64,000 nt of DNA from an uncultured Comamonas sp. (lineage in GTDB: Bacteria; Pseudomonadota; Gammaproteobacteria; Burkholderiales; Burkholderiaceae_C), in assembly GCA_947306475.1 (NCBI GenBank), contig CAMZGS010000008.1, positions 104,410-168,409 of the forward strand. The letters run 5' to 3'. This document shows positions 10,314 to 17,991 of the stretch, piece by piece. The position numbers and the translations under genes are program-made. Each line of letters starts with the position of its first letter. Position 1 is the first letter of the stretch. The notes beneath the pieces were generated by a model. The model did no database searches and was not told the origin of the DNA. It saw only the letters and a list, made by a program, of their open reading frames with translations.

Positions 10314-11543
10314 ATGCCCGTCAACCTTCCCCTGCCCCAAGCCCAAGACCTGCGCCCGGTTGCCGGTGTGCGTATCGGCGTTGCCGAAGCGGGTATCCGC
10401 AAGGCCCAGCGCAAAGACCTGACCGTGTTCCTGCTGGATGAGGGCGCCAGCGTGGCCGGCGTGTTTACGCAGAACCGCTATTGCGCCGCTCCGGTGCAGG
10501 TGTGCCGCGAGCACCTGGCCGCAGGTACGCCGATTCGCGCCATGGTGGTCAACACCGGCAATGCCAATGCCGGCACCGGCGCCGATGGTCTGGCGCGCGC
10601 GCGCGCCACCTGTGCGGCACTGGCACAGGAACTGGGCGTGCCTGAGCAAAGCATCCTGCCGTTTTCCACCGGCGTGATCATGGAGCCGCTGCCCGTCGAG
10701 CGCATCACTGCCGCGCTGCCCGCAGCCCTGGCCAACGCCCAGGCCGACAACTGGCTGGCCGCAGGCGAAGGCATCATGACCACCGACACCCAGCCCAAGG
10801 CCTACAGCCGCCAGGTGCAGGTGGGCGGCAAGACCGTCACCGTCACCGGCATCAGCAAGGGCGCGGGCATGATCCGTCCCAACATGGCCACCATGCTGGG
10901 TTTTCTGGCCACCGATGCGGCGATTGATCCGGCGCTGCTGCCCGCCCTGGCCAAGGAGCTGGCCGATGGCTCGTTCAACCGCGTGACCATCGATGGCGAC
11001 ACCTCGACCAACGACTCCTTCATCGTCGTGGCCACGCACCAGGCAGGCAATGCCCGCATCACCGACTGGAATGGCAGCGATGCCCAGGCCCTGAAAGCGG
11101 CGCTGCTGGAAGTGGCGCGCCTGCTGGCCCAAGCCATCGTGCGCGATGGCGAAGGCGCCACCAAGTTCATCAGCGTGCAGGTCGATGGTGGCAAGACCGA
11201 GGAAGAATGCCGTCTGGTGGCGTACTCGATCGCGCACTCGCCCCTGGTCAAGACGGCGTTCTTTGCCTCTGACCCCAACCTAGGCCGCATCCTGGCGGCT
11301 GTGGGCTACGCCGGCATTGCCGATCTGGACCAGACCCGGATCGAGCTGTACCTGGACGATGTGCACGTCGTCACCCAGGGCGGGCGCAACCCAGCCTACC
11401 GCGAGGAAGACGGCCAGCGCGTGATGAAGCAAAGCGAAATCACCGTGCGCGTGCACCTGGGCCGGGGCAACGCCAGCCAGACGGTGTGGACCTGCGACCT
11501 GAGCCACGACTACGTGACCATCAACGCCGATTACCGCTCTTAA
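10314..11543 (+). CDS. argJ: Bifunctional ornithine acetyltransferase / N-acetylglutamate synthase
   Basis: ArgJ (409 residues) transfers the acetyl group from N-acetylornithine to glutamate in the recycling arginine pathway. It is made as a precursor that cuts itself before a Thr: the [21 protein letters not shown] region carries this site, with Thr193 as the likely new N-terminal nucleophile of the beta chain. The C-terminal [25 protein letters not shown] is typical. The ATG at 10314 follows a GAAGAGAG ribosome binding site; an upstream in-frame start would add only six residues. Whether it makes acetylglutamate de novo cannot be read from sequence. Confidence 0.96.
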   Translation: MPVNLPLPQAQDLRPVAGVRIGVAEAGIRKAQRKDLTVFLLDEGASVAGVFTQNRYCAAPVQVCREHLAAGTPIRAMVVNTGNANAGTGADGLARARATCAALAQELGVPEQSILPFSTGVIMEPLPVERITAALPAALANAQADNWLAAGEGIMTTDTQPKAYSRQVQVGGKTVTVTGISKGAGMIRPNMATMLGFLATDAAIDPALLPALAKELADGSFNRVTIDGDTSTNDSFIVVATHQAGNARITDWNGSDAQALKAALLEVARLLAQAIVRDGEGATKFISVQVDGGKTEEECRLVAYSIAHSPLVKTAFFASDPNLGRILAAVGYAGIADLDQTRIELYLDDVHVVTQGGRNPAYREEDGQRVMKQSEITVRVHLGRGNASQTVWTCDLSHDYVTINADYRS

Positions 11544-11544
11544 T

Positions 11545-11634
11545 TACGTAGCTTGTTGCGCTTGCTGGATAAGGTTTTTGGCTATAAAACATGCTGAAAA
11601 CCTTGCAGAACAAGCGCTACAAGCTCTTTTTTTT
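11545..11634 (+). repeat. Paired-arm dispersed repeat (imperfect inverted repeat) upstream of the DUF815 ATPase
   Basis: AGCTTGTTGCGCTTG (11550-11564) and CAAGCGCTACAAGCT (11611-11625) are inverted copies with one mismatch. Inner arms AAGGTTTT and AAAACCTT also pair. A run of seven Ts follows the right arm, then the ATG. Each arm matches the single-arm repeats elsewhere in the window, so this looks like a two-arm version of the same element. As RNA it would fold into a long hairpin ending in U's. Confidence 0.75.
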
Positions 11635-12609
11635 ATGACTGATACGAATTCTTCTGCCCCTGTGGCCTTTGCTGCGCTGGAGCGTCTGGTGCAGCGTGCC
11701 GAGCAGCTGATGCAGCGCATCGAGGCCGTTCTGCCCCAGCCGTTGCAGGCACCGGCCGACTGGAGCGCGGCCATTGCCTGGCGCTATCGCAAGCGCGCCA
11801 ATGGCTGCGGCGTACTGGAGCCCGTGCGCCATGTGGGCGCCATGCGGCTGGACGACCTGCAGAACATCGACGCGCAAAAAGAAAAAATTGTGGCCAACAC
11901 CGCGCACTTTGTCGCCGGGCGTACGGCCAACAATGTGCTGCTCACCGGCGCGCGCGGCACGGGCAAATCCTCCCTGATCCGCGCCTGCCTGCACGCTTTT
12001 GCCGATCAGGGGCTGCGCCTGATCGAGGTCGATAAGGCCGATCTGACCGACCTGCCCGACATCGTCGAAGTGGTCGCCGCGCGGCCCGAGAAATTCATCA
12101 TCTACTGCGACGACCTGAGCTTTGAAGAGGGTGAACCGGGTTACAAGGCCATGAAGTCCATCCTCGATGGCTCGGTGGCCGCCGCCACGCCCAACGTGCT
12201 GGTGTATGCCACCAGCAACCGCCGCCACCTGCTGCCCGAGTACATGAGCGACAACCTGCAAACGCAAAAAGGACAGGACGGCGAAATTCACCCCGGCGAG
12301 GTGGTGGAGGAAAAGATTTCGCTCTCCGAGCGCTTTGGCCTGTGGGTCAGCTTCTATCCTTTCAGCCAGCAGGAATATCTGCGCGTGGTGGTGCAGTGGC
12401 TCACCAGCCTGGGCCTGAGCGCCGAGCAGGTGGCTGCCGCCGAGCCACACGCGCTGGTCTGGGCGCTGGAGCGCGGCTCGCGCAGCGGTCGTGTGGCCCA
12501 GCAGTTTGCGCGCGATTACGCCGCGCGCTGTGCCCAGGGCACGGCAGCGTCGAACGCCTCGGCACGCATTGCCGATGTGGAAGGCTTGAGTGATGGCGCA
12601 ACCCTCTGA
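11635..12609 (+). CDS. DUF815 family AAA ATPase
   Basis: A 324-residue ATP-binding protein of the DUF815 family, a P-loop group of unknown cellular role. Walker A is GARGTGKSS, and the Walker B-like region FIIYCDDLSFEEGE and sensor-like YATSNRRHLLPE are clear. The ATG at 11635 is preferred; an upstream in-frame start would translate the repeat arm. It sits between argJ and mutT, a conserved neighbourhood in related bacteria, and overlaps mutT by 17 bases, so the two are probably translated from one message. No specific function is claimed. Confidence 0.88.
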   Translation: MTDTNSSAPVAFAALERLVQRAEQLMQRIEAVLPQPLQAPADWSAAIAWRYRKRANGCGVLEPVRHVGAMRLDDLQNIDAQKEKIVANTAHFVAGRTANNVLLTGARGTGKSSLIRACLHAFADQGLRLIEVDKADLTDLPDIVEVVAARPEKFIIYCDDLSFEEGEPGYKAMKSILDGSVAAATPNVLVYATSNRRHLLPEYMSDNLQTQKGQDGEIHPGEVVEEKISLSERFGLWVSFYPFSQQEYLRVVVQWLTSLGLSAEQVAAAEPHALVWALERGSRSGRVAQQFARDYAARCAQGTAASNASARIADVEGLSDGATL

Positions 12610-13075
12610 GGCACGGTCGAGCGCAGCCGCTGAGGGCGTGCGCCGCACCGAAGTGGCCGTGGGCATCCTGATCCGCGAGGAGGACGGCGCGCTGCTGCTC
12701 ACCAGCCGCCCGCAGGGCAAGGTGCGCGCGGGCTGGTGGGAGTTTCCCGGTGGCAAGCTCGAAGCCGGGGAAAGCGTCGAGCAGGCCCTGCGCCGCGAGT
12801 TGCAGGAGGAGCTGGGCATCACCATCGACAACTGCCTGCCCTGGCACGTCACCACGCACGACTATGAGCATGCCCAGGTGCGCCTGCACTGGTGCAAGGT
12901 CACGCGCTGGCAAGGCCAGTTGCAAATGCGCGAGGGCCAAAGCATGGCCTGGCAGCAACTGCCGCTACAGGTGCGCCCGGTGCTCGAAGGTGCCATGCCC
13001 GCGCTGCAGTGGCTGGCGCAGGAGCGCGGCTTGCCCTTTGACGCCGGCATCTATGCCCCGCCCAGCGGGGCCTAG
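12593..13075 (+). CDS. mutT: MutT-type Nudix hydrolase (8-oxo-dGTP diphosphatase)
   Basis: A 160-residue Nudix protein whose Nudix box runs from GGKLEAGE through RRELQEELGI, matching the MutT consensus of a Gly, a Glu and the REXXEE core. The N-terminal VAVGILIREEDGALLLTSRP and WWEFPGG are typical for MutT, which removes oxidised dGTP before it is misincorporated. The ATG at 12593 overlaps the end of the DUF815 ATPase gene; a GTG one codon earlier is also possible. C-terminal residues after about 140 are a short variable tail. Nudix specificity is inferred from family similarity. Confidence 0.9.
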   Translation: MAQPSEARSSAAAEGVRRTEVAVGILIREEDGALLLTSRPQGKVRAGWWEFPGGKLEAGESVEQALRRELQEELGITIDNCLPWHVTTHDYEHAQVRLHWCKVTRWQGQLQMREGQSMAWQQLPLQVRPVLEGAMPALQWLAQERGLPFDAGIYAPPSGA

Positions 13076-13160
13076 CGTGTGTTTCAGGGCCGGCGGCCCG
13101 GGGTGGAGCAGGTGACTACACTTGGGCCATCCCTACAACACATATTGCAAAAGGCTGGGA

Positions 13161-13775
13161 ATGGATGGATTGAGTTGGTTTTTCATTGCCGCAATTGGCG
13201 TGTTCTGGCTGCAGACGCATCTGCAGCGCCAGCGCGTGGGTCTGCTGGCCAAGCATCTGGCCCCCACCCAGGTGGAACGGATCCTGGGCACGCTGATCGA
13301 CGGCTACCTGAATGCGGCTGCCGAGCCCGATCCCCAGCGTCAGGAACAGATGTGGCTGCAACTCAACCAGCAGGAGCAGCGGCTGGTGGAGCATTTCCAG
13401 CGCTTTGCCGATGGCTTTGCCACGGAGCCGGCGCAGGCCACGCGCGTGAGCACCCTGCCTTGGGCATTGCCATATTTCGAGCGCCTGTTTCCGCGCTACA
13501 GCTTCGACATGCGCCAGGCGCTGCAAATGCACGCCCAGGCCATCCGCAGCGCCTGCGCCCCGGAGCATGTGCGCGGCAAGGAGCGCCGCGACATGGCCTT
13601 CACCATGACGGCGGAGCTGCTGCTCATGCAGCATACCTGCCACTGGTTCGGCAAGACGCGTGCCGTGGCCTCGATCCGCATGATGGCGCGCCACAAGACG
13701 CAGTACGAGCAGGTGCTGCAGGCCGTACAGCCCGGCACGCGCCAGGCCTATCTGCGCCTGATCGGGGGCGCTTGA
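13161..13775 (+). CDS. Conserved hypothetical, N-terminally membrane-anchored protein
   Basis: A 204-residue protein I do not recognise. From the ATG at 13161 it has one N-terminal membrane segment (MDGLSWFFIAAIGVFWLQ), then a soluble, helix-rich region high in Gln, Arg and Leu, with a clustered HTCHWFG near the C-terminal third. An AAGGCTGGGA stretch before this ATG could serve as ribosome binding site; an upstream in-frame start at 13122 would put charged residues before the anchor. It lies between mutT and a DUF1840 gene on the same strand, with gaps of 85 and 110 bases. Codon use is like the neighbours. A cytoplasmic body tethered to the inner membrane is likely; the role is unknown. Confidence 0.75.
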   Translation: MDGLSWFFIAAIGVFWLQTHLQRQRVGLLAKHLAPTQVERILGTLIDGYLNAAAEPDPQRQEQMWLQLNQQEQRLVEHFQRFADGFATEPAQATRVSTLPWALPYFERLFPRYSFDMRQALQMHAQAIRSACAPEHVRGKERRDMAFTMTAELLLMQHTCHWFGKTRAVASIRMMARHKTQYEQVLQAVQPGTRQAYLRLIGGA

Positions 13776-13885
13776 TTCACCAACACTTGCGCGCCGGAAG
13801 CTGCGCAGAGCCTGTGTCTGCGCCTACACTAGCCGGTGAGGATTTTGATTTTTACAGTAACCCACGAAGAGCAAAGGAGGCCAGT

Positions 13886-14236
13886 ATGTACACCTTCAAA
13901 TCCCGCGCTGCTGCCGACATCCTGATGTTGGAGGACACCGCCAAGCACATCCTGCAGCTGTTGGACAAGACCCCTGGCGAGCCAGGCATCCTGACGGTGG
14001 AACAGATTCCGGGCGCCCTGGAGGTGCTGGAAAAGGCCGTGCAGGAGGACGACGCACGCCGCAAGGCGCTGGAGGAGGCCATGCGCTCGGCAGATGCCGA
14101 ACGTGTGGCCAAGGCCGGGCAGGAGTCGGCCGAGCTGGGCGCCGTCTCGCTGCGCCAGCGTGTGGCGCCTCTGGCCGAGATGTTGCGCACCAGTCTGGCC
14201 GAGAAGAAGGACGTGACCTGGCACCCGAAAGGCTAA
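13886..14236 (+). CDS. DUF1840 family protein
   Basis: A small soluble protein of 116 residues, MYTFKSRAAADILMLEDT..., matching the betaproteobacterial DUF1840 family, whose members begin with a YTFKS-like strand and end in TWxxKG. An AAAGGAGG ribosome binding site lies 8 bases before the ATG, one of the strongest in the window. The middle is a charged helix (EDDARRKALEEAMRSADAE). No enzyme motif is visible and the function is unknown. A bidirectional terminator follows. Confidence 0.85.
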   Translation: MYTFKSRAAADILMLEDTAKHILQLLDKTPGEPGILTVEQIPGALEVLEKAVQEDDARRKALEEAMRSADAERVAKAGQESAELGAVSLRQRVAPLAEMLRTSLAEKKDVTWHPKG

Positions 14237-14257
14237 GCAGCCAGCAGGCCCGCAAAT

Positions 14258-14292
14258 GAAAAAACCGCTGACAAATCGTCAGCGGTTTTTTT
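14258..14292. terminator. Bidirectional terminator between the DUF1840 gene and the PaaK-like gene
   Basis: AAAAACCGCTGAC and GTCAGCGGTTTTT form a long stem with a short loop; A-runs on one side and T-runs on the other mean it can stop transcription from both converging genes. Confidence 0.9.
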
Positions 14293-14329
14293 GTGCCCTG
14301 CAGTGTGCAGGGCCGGTCGGCAGCCAATC

Positions 14330-15577
14330 TCAGTCGTAGCTGCGCGCGTCCTCGATCACCTTGCCATCGTTGGCCAGGCTGCCCGGGTGGCGCAGCTGCA
14401 CTTCACAGCGCAGCTTGGTGATCTCGCGCATGGCATCCTGCACCAGCTGCACAAAGCCGCTGGCCGTCTCCAGGGTTTCGACGTGCAGCGTCATCTGGTC
14501 GTTGGCCATTTCGCCGGTGACGATCAGGCGTGCACGCTGGATCTGCGGGAAGCGCTTGACCACCTCGGCCACCTGGCCGGGGTGCACGAACATGCCACGC
14601 ACCTTGGTGGTCTGGTCGGCACGGCCCATCCAGCCCCTGATGCGCACGTTGGTGCGCCCGGTCGGGCAGGTGCCGGGCAGGATGGCCGACAGGTCGCCGG
14701 TGCCAAAGCGGATCAGCGGGTAGTCGGGGTTCAGGGTGGTGACGACCAGCTCGCCCACTTCGCCTTCGGGAACCGGGTCGCCGGTACCGGGGCGCACGAT
14801 TTCGACGATCACGGACTCATCGACCACCAGGCCTTCGCGTGCCGGGGTTTCGTAGGCAATCAGCCCCAGATCGGCGGTGGCGTAGCACTGGTAGCCTTCC
14901 ACGCCGCGCTCCTGCAGCCACTGCCGCAGCGAGGGCGGGAATGCCTCGCCCGAGAGCAGGGCCTTGGTCAGGCTGGGCAGGGCCACGCCTTGTGCCTGCG
15001 CCTTTTCCAGAATCAGCTTCAGGAAGCTGGGCGTGCCGATGTAGCCCGCTGGCCTGAGCTCGGCCATGGCCTGCACCTGCTGCTCGGTCTGGCCCGTGCC
15101 ACCGGGAAAGACGGTGCAGCCCAGGGCGTGGGCGCCGCTTTCCATCATTGCGCCGGCGGGCACGAAGTGGTAGCTGAAGCAGTTGTGGATCAGCTCACCG
15201 GGGCGAAAGCCGGCGGCATAGATGGCGCGTGCCATGCGCCAGTAGTCCTCGCGCTGGCCATCGGGTTCGTAGATCGGGCCGGGGCTGGAGAACACCCGTG
15301 GCATGGCCTTGCCGAAGCCGTGGGTGGCAAAACCGCCAAAGGGCGTGCTGGCACGCTGCGCCTGCTGGCGCTCCAGCAGCTGGTATTTGCGCGTGACTGG
15401 CAGCTGGGCCAGGGCAGCGCGGGTGGTGATGCTGGCCGCGTCCACCCCGGCCAGGATTTCGGCAAAGGCCGGGCTGTTGGCCTGCGCGTTGGCGATTTGC
15501 TGAGGCAAGGCCGCCAGCAGGGCGGCTTCGCGCTCTTGGGGGGTGCGGGTTTCCAAGGCGTCATAGAACGTGTTCAT
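14330..15577 (-). CDS. PaaK-like acyl/aryl-CoA ligase (AMP-forming family)
   Basis: A 415-residue member of the phenylacetate-CoA ligase branch of adenylate-forming enzymes; these activate aromatic or other acids with ATP and then attach CoA. Family segments include TPSFLKLILEKA, LLSGEAFPPSLRQW, the aromatic-rich YQCYATADLGLIAYE, LIRFGTGDLSAI and a C-terminal GKVIEDARSYD with the likely catalytic Lys. Unusually, the place where PaaK has the phosphate loop SSGTTGKP reads FSSPGPIYEP (about residues 97-105). ATG at 15577 is chosen because AAGGA lies upstream and the in-frame extension is not family-like. It is the last gene of the leftward transport operon. Substrate is not predictable from sequence. 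Confidence 0.8.
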   Translation of the reverse strand: MNTFYDALETRTPQEREAALLAALPQQIANAQANSPAFAEILAGVDAASITTRAALAQLPVTRKYQLLERQQAQRASTPFGGFATHGFGKAMPRVFSSPGPIYEPDGQREDYWRMARAIYAAGFRPGELIHNCFSYHFVPAGAMMESGAHALGCTVFPGGTGQTEQQVQAMAELRPAGYIGTPSFLKLILEKAQAQGVALPSLTKALLSGEAFPPSLRQWLQERGVEGYQCYATADLGLIAYETPAREGLVVDESVIVEIVRPGTGDPVPEGEVGELVVTTLNPDYPLIRFGTGDLSAILPGTCPTGRTNVRIRGWMGRADQTTKVRGMFVHPGQVAEVVKRFPQIQRARLIVTGEMANDQMTLHVETLETASGFVQLVQDAMREITKLRCEVQLRHPGSLANDGKVIEDARSYD

Positions 15578-15672
15578 GCCATGGTGTCCTTCTTGGTTGA
15601 GAGTTTGGGTTGAAACCGGCCTTAAACCCTGATGGAATAAGCGCAAATAGCTATGTTTTTATGTGTGGTACA

Positions 15673-16509
15673 TCAAGCCAGCCAGCGCTTGCGGCGCTTG
15701 TAGCTCTTCACGTCCCGGAAGCTCTTGCGCTCGCTGCCGCCAACGCCCAGGTAGAACTCCTTGACGTCTTCGTTGTTGGCCAGGTCGGAGGCGGTGCCAT
15801 CCATCACGACGCGACCGCTTTCCATGATGTAACCGTAGTCGGCATACTTTAGCGCCATGTTGGTGTTCTGCTCGGCCAGCAGGAAGGTGGTGCCTTCCTT
15901 CTGGTTCAGGTCCTTGACGATGTGGAACACCTCTTCCACGATCTGCGGCGCCAGCCCCATGGAGGGCTCATCCAGCAACACGATGCTGGGGTTGCTCATG
16001 ATGGCGCGACCAATGGCGCACATTTGCTGCTCACCGCCGGAGGTGTAGGCCGCCTGGCTTTTCTGGCGGGTCTTCAGGCGGGGGAAGTAGGTATAGACCT
16101 TCTCCAGGTTGGCGGCGATCTCGCCCTTGTCGCTGCGGGTGTAGCTGCCGGTGAGCAGGTTTTCCTCGATGGTCAGGTGGGCGAAGCAGTGGCGCCCCTC
16201 CATGACCTGCACCACGCCACGGCGCACCATTTCCGAGGGCGAGAGGTTCTGGATGGGCTCGCCGCGCAGCTCGATGCTGCCCTTGGTCACTTCGCCGCGT
16301 TCGCCCTTGAGCAGGTTGGAGATGGCGCGCAGCGTGGTGGTCTTGCCCGCACCGTTGCCGCCCAGCAGGGCCACGATGCCGCGCTCGTGCAGTTGCAGCG
16401 AGACGCCCTTGAGCACCAGGATGACGTGGTTGTAAATGACCTCAATGCCGTTGACCACAAGCACGGGCGCGGCAGAGTTGGGGGTGTTGGTGGTTCGGGT
16501 GTCGGTCAT
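15673..16509 (-). CDS. livF: Branched-chain-type ABC transporter ATPase, LivF family
   Basis: ATP-binding subunit of a high-affinity HAAT-type importer, about 278 residues. Walker A GGNGAGKTT, signature-like TSGGEQQMCAIGRA, Walker B SIVLLDEPSMGLAP and the following LLAEQNTNMAL are standard for LivF. The C-terminal tail is longer than in E. coli LivF and ends in basic residues (KRRKRWLA). ATG at 16509 is preferred over an upstream TTG. It lies between the second binding-protein gene and the PaaK-like ligase gene. Because of the CoA ligases in the operon, the cargo is probably not leucine but a hydrophobic or aromatic acid; that is inference. Confidence 0.9.
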   Translation of the reverse strand: MTDTRTTNTPNSAAPVLVVNGIEVIYNHVILVLKGVSLQLHERGIVALLGGNGAGKTTTLRAISNLLKGERGEVTKGSIELRGEPIQNLSPSEMVRRGVVQVMEGRHCFAHLTIEENLLTGSYTRSDKGEIAANLEKVYTYFPRLKTRQKSQAAYTSGGEQQMCAIGRAIMSNPSIVLLDEPSMGLAPQIVEEVFHIVKDLNQKEGTTFLLAEQNTNMALKYADYGYIMESGRVVMDGTASDLANNEDVKEFYLGVGGSERKSFRDVKSYKRRKRWLA

Positions 16510-16613
16510 GGTGTTACCGTAATTCTTCAAAAAAGGGGTCTGTCAGCGCAGTCCCTGCGGTGCAGGCATGCAGGGCGCAGGGACTGGCCGGCTGTGACGT
16601 GCTTCGGGTGGGT

Positions 16614-17912
16614 TTACGGGCAGGTACGGACCTGGATGTTCTTGTCCTGGGCGTACCGTTCGGCGTACTCCTTGACCAGCGAGGCCACCAGCGATTGGTC
16701 GGCCTGGTACCAGTCGGAGACCACGTTCCACTTGCTGCCGTCCCACTGGGCAATGCGTGCCCAGTCGGCGCCGATGTGGTTGCTGCAACTGGTCTGGATG
16801 GGGCGCAGGATCTTGCCAAAGCCCAGCTCATTGAGGCGTTCCTGCGTCAGGTTCAGGTTTTCCAGACCCCAGCGCACCTGCTCGGGCGTCATGACCTGGC
16901 CCTTGCCGAACTTCTCCTGGGCGGTGCGGATGGCTTCCACCGTCAGCATGGAGATGATCATGCCGCGTGTGTGCGCCAGTGCGCCCAGCTCCTTGGCGTC
17001 CTTGGCCGAGCCCTGGCCCTTGTCGTAGAGCAGGGCCTTGACCTCGTCGTGCACCTTGTCGCGCTCGGCGCTGTTGTGGATGGTGACGGTGTTGTAGCCC
17101 TTGGCGCCTTCGATGCCTTTGACATCGTGGTCAGAGCCGGCCCACCAGACGGCGTACATCTTCTCGCGCGGGAAGCCCGTGGCCTGTGCCTCGCGGATGG
17201 CCGTGGGGGTCATCACGCCGGCCGACCACAGGATGACGTAGTTCGGACGGCTCTGGCGCACTTGCAGCCAGGCGGCCTTTTGCTCCACGCCGGGCGCGGT
17301 CACGGGCACCAGCAGCAGCTCAAAGCCTTCCTTGGCAGCGCGCTTTTCCAGCAGCGGGATGGGTTCCTTGCCGTAGGGGCTGTCGTGGTACACCAAGGCA
17401 ATCTTCTTGCCCTTGAGGCTGCCATTTTCCTTTTTCAGCAAATCCTGGATGATGGCGTCGGCCGCCGTCCAGTAGGTGCCCAGCAGCGGGAAGTTCCATT
17501 CAAACACCCGGCCATCGACCGACTGCGACAGGCCGTAGCCGGGGGTGATGACGGGGATCTTGTCGATGGGGGCCTTTTCCGAGACAGCAAAGGTGATGCC
17601 GGTGGACTGGGTGTCAAAACCCGAGGCACCGCTGCCCTTGCCCTTCAGGCGTTCGTAGCATTCCACGCCACGGCTGGTGTCGTAGGCGGTTTCGCACTCT
17701 TCAAAGGCGATCTTGACGCCGTTGATTCCCCCCTTTGCGTTGACCAGCTTCAGGTAGTCCAGCTTGCCGTCGGCCCATGGGATGCCCAGGGGGGCGAACT
17801 GACCAGTGCGATAGGACAGCAGCGGAACAAACTGCTCCTGCGCGAGCGCCGAGGCGCTGGCGGCGAAGCCAGAAACCAGTGCGGTGGCCAGAGCCAAATG
17901 TTTGAGCTTCAT
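16614..17912 (-). CDS. Periplasmic substrate-binding protein of branched-chain-type ABC transporter (paralogue 2)
   Basis: A 432-residue secreted binding protein with a Sec signal peptide (cleavage near SALAQ, about residue 25) followed by EQFVPLLSYRTG. It belongs to the periplasmic-binding-protein type I fold used by LivJ/LivK systems. It is clearly homologous over its full length to the protein encoded immediately upstream (17992-19311), sharing FEECET, RGVECYERLK, TGITFA, LVYHDSPYGKEPIP / LIYHDSPFGKEPIP and RGMIISMLTVEAIRTAQ. Conserved Cys in ECET and VECYERL may form a disulfide. Two binding proteins probably widen the range of ligands delivered to one membrane complex. Confidence 0.9.
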   Translation of the reverse strand: MKLKHLALATALVSGFAASASALAQEQFVPLLSYRTGQFAPLGIPWADGKLDYLKLVNAKGGINGVKIAFEECETAYDTSRGVECYERLKGKGSGASGFDTQSTGITFAVSEKAPIDKIPVITPGYGLSQSVDGRVFEWNFPLLGTYWTAADAIIQDLLKKENGSLKGKKIALVYHDSPYGKEPIPLLEKRAAKEGFELLLVPVTAPGVEQKAAWLQVRQSRPNYVILWSAGVMTPTAIREAQATGFPREKMYAVWWAGSDHDVKGIEGAKGYNTVTIHNSAERDKVHDEVKALLYDKGQGSAKDAKELGALAHTRGMIISMLTVEAIRTAQEKFGKGQVMTPEQVRWGLENLNLTQERLNELGFGKILRPIQTSCSNHIGADWARIAQWDGSKWNVVSDWYQADQSLVASLVKEYAERYAQDKNIQVRTCP

Positions 17913-17991
17913 GTCGATGTCTCCTCATTTCAGGGGGAAGGAGCACGGCCCCTGTGGAGGGAGGCCGTGCCGGGGCGCTGCTCGGGACTGC

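Noticed and set aside
13079..14236. A 385-codon open frame spanning mutT end to the DUF1840 gene
   Set aside because: Only its last 116 residues look like a protein family; the earlier part is a shadow of the anchored-protein gene in another frame.
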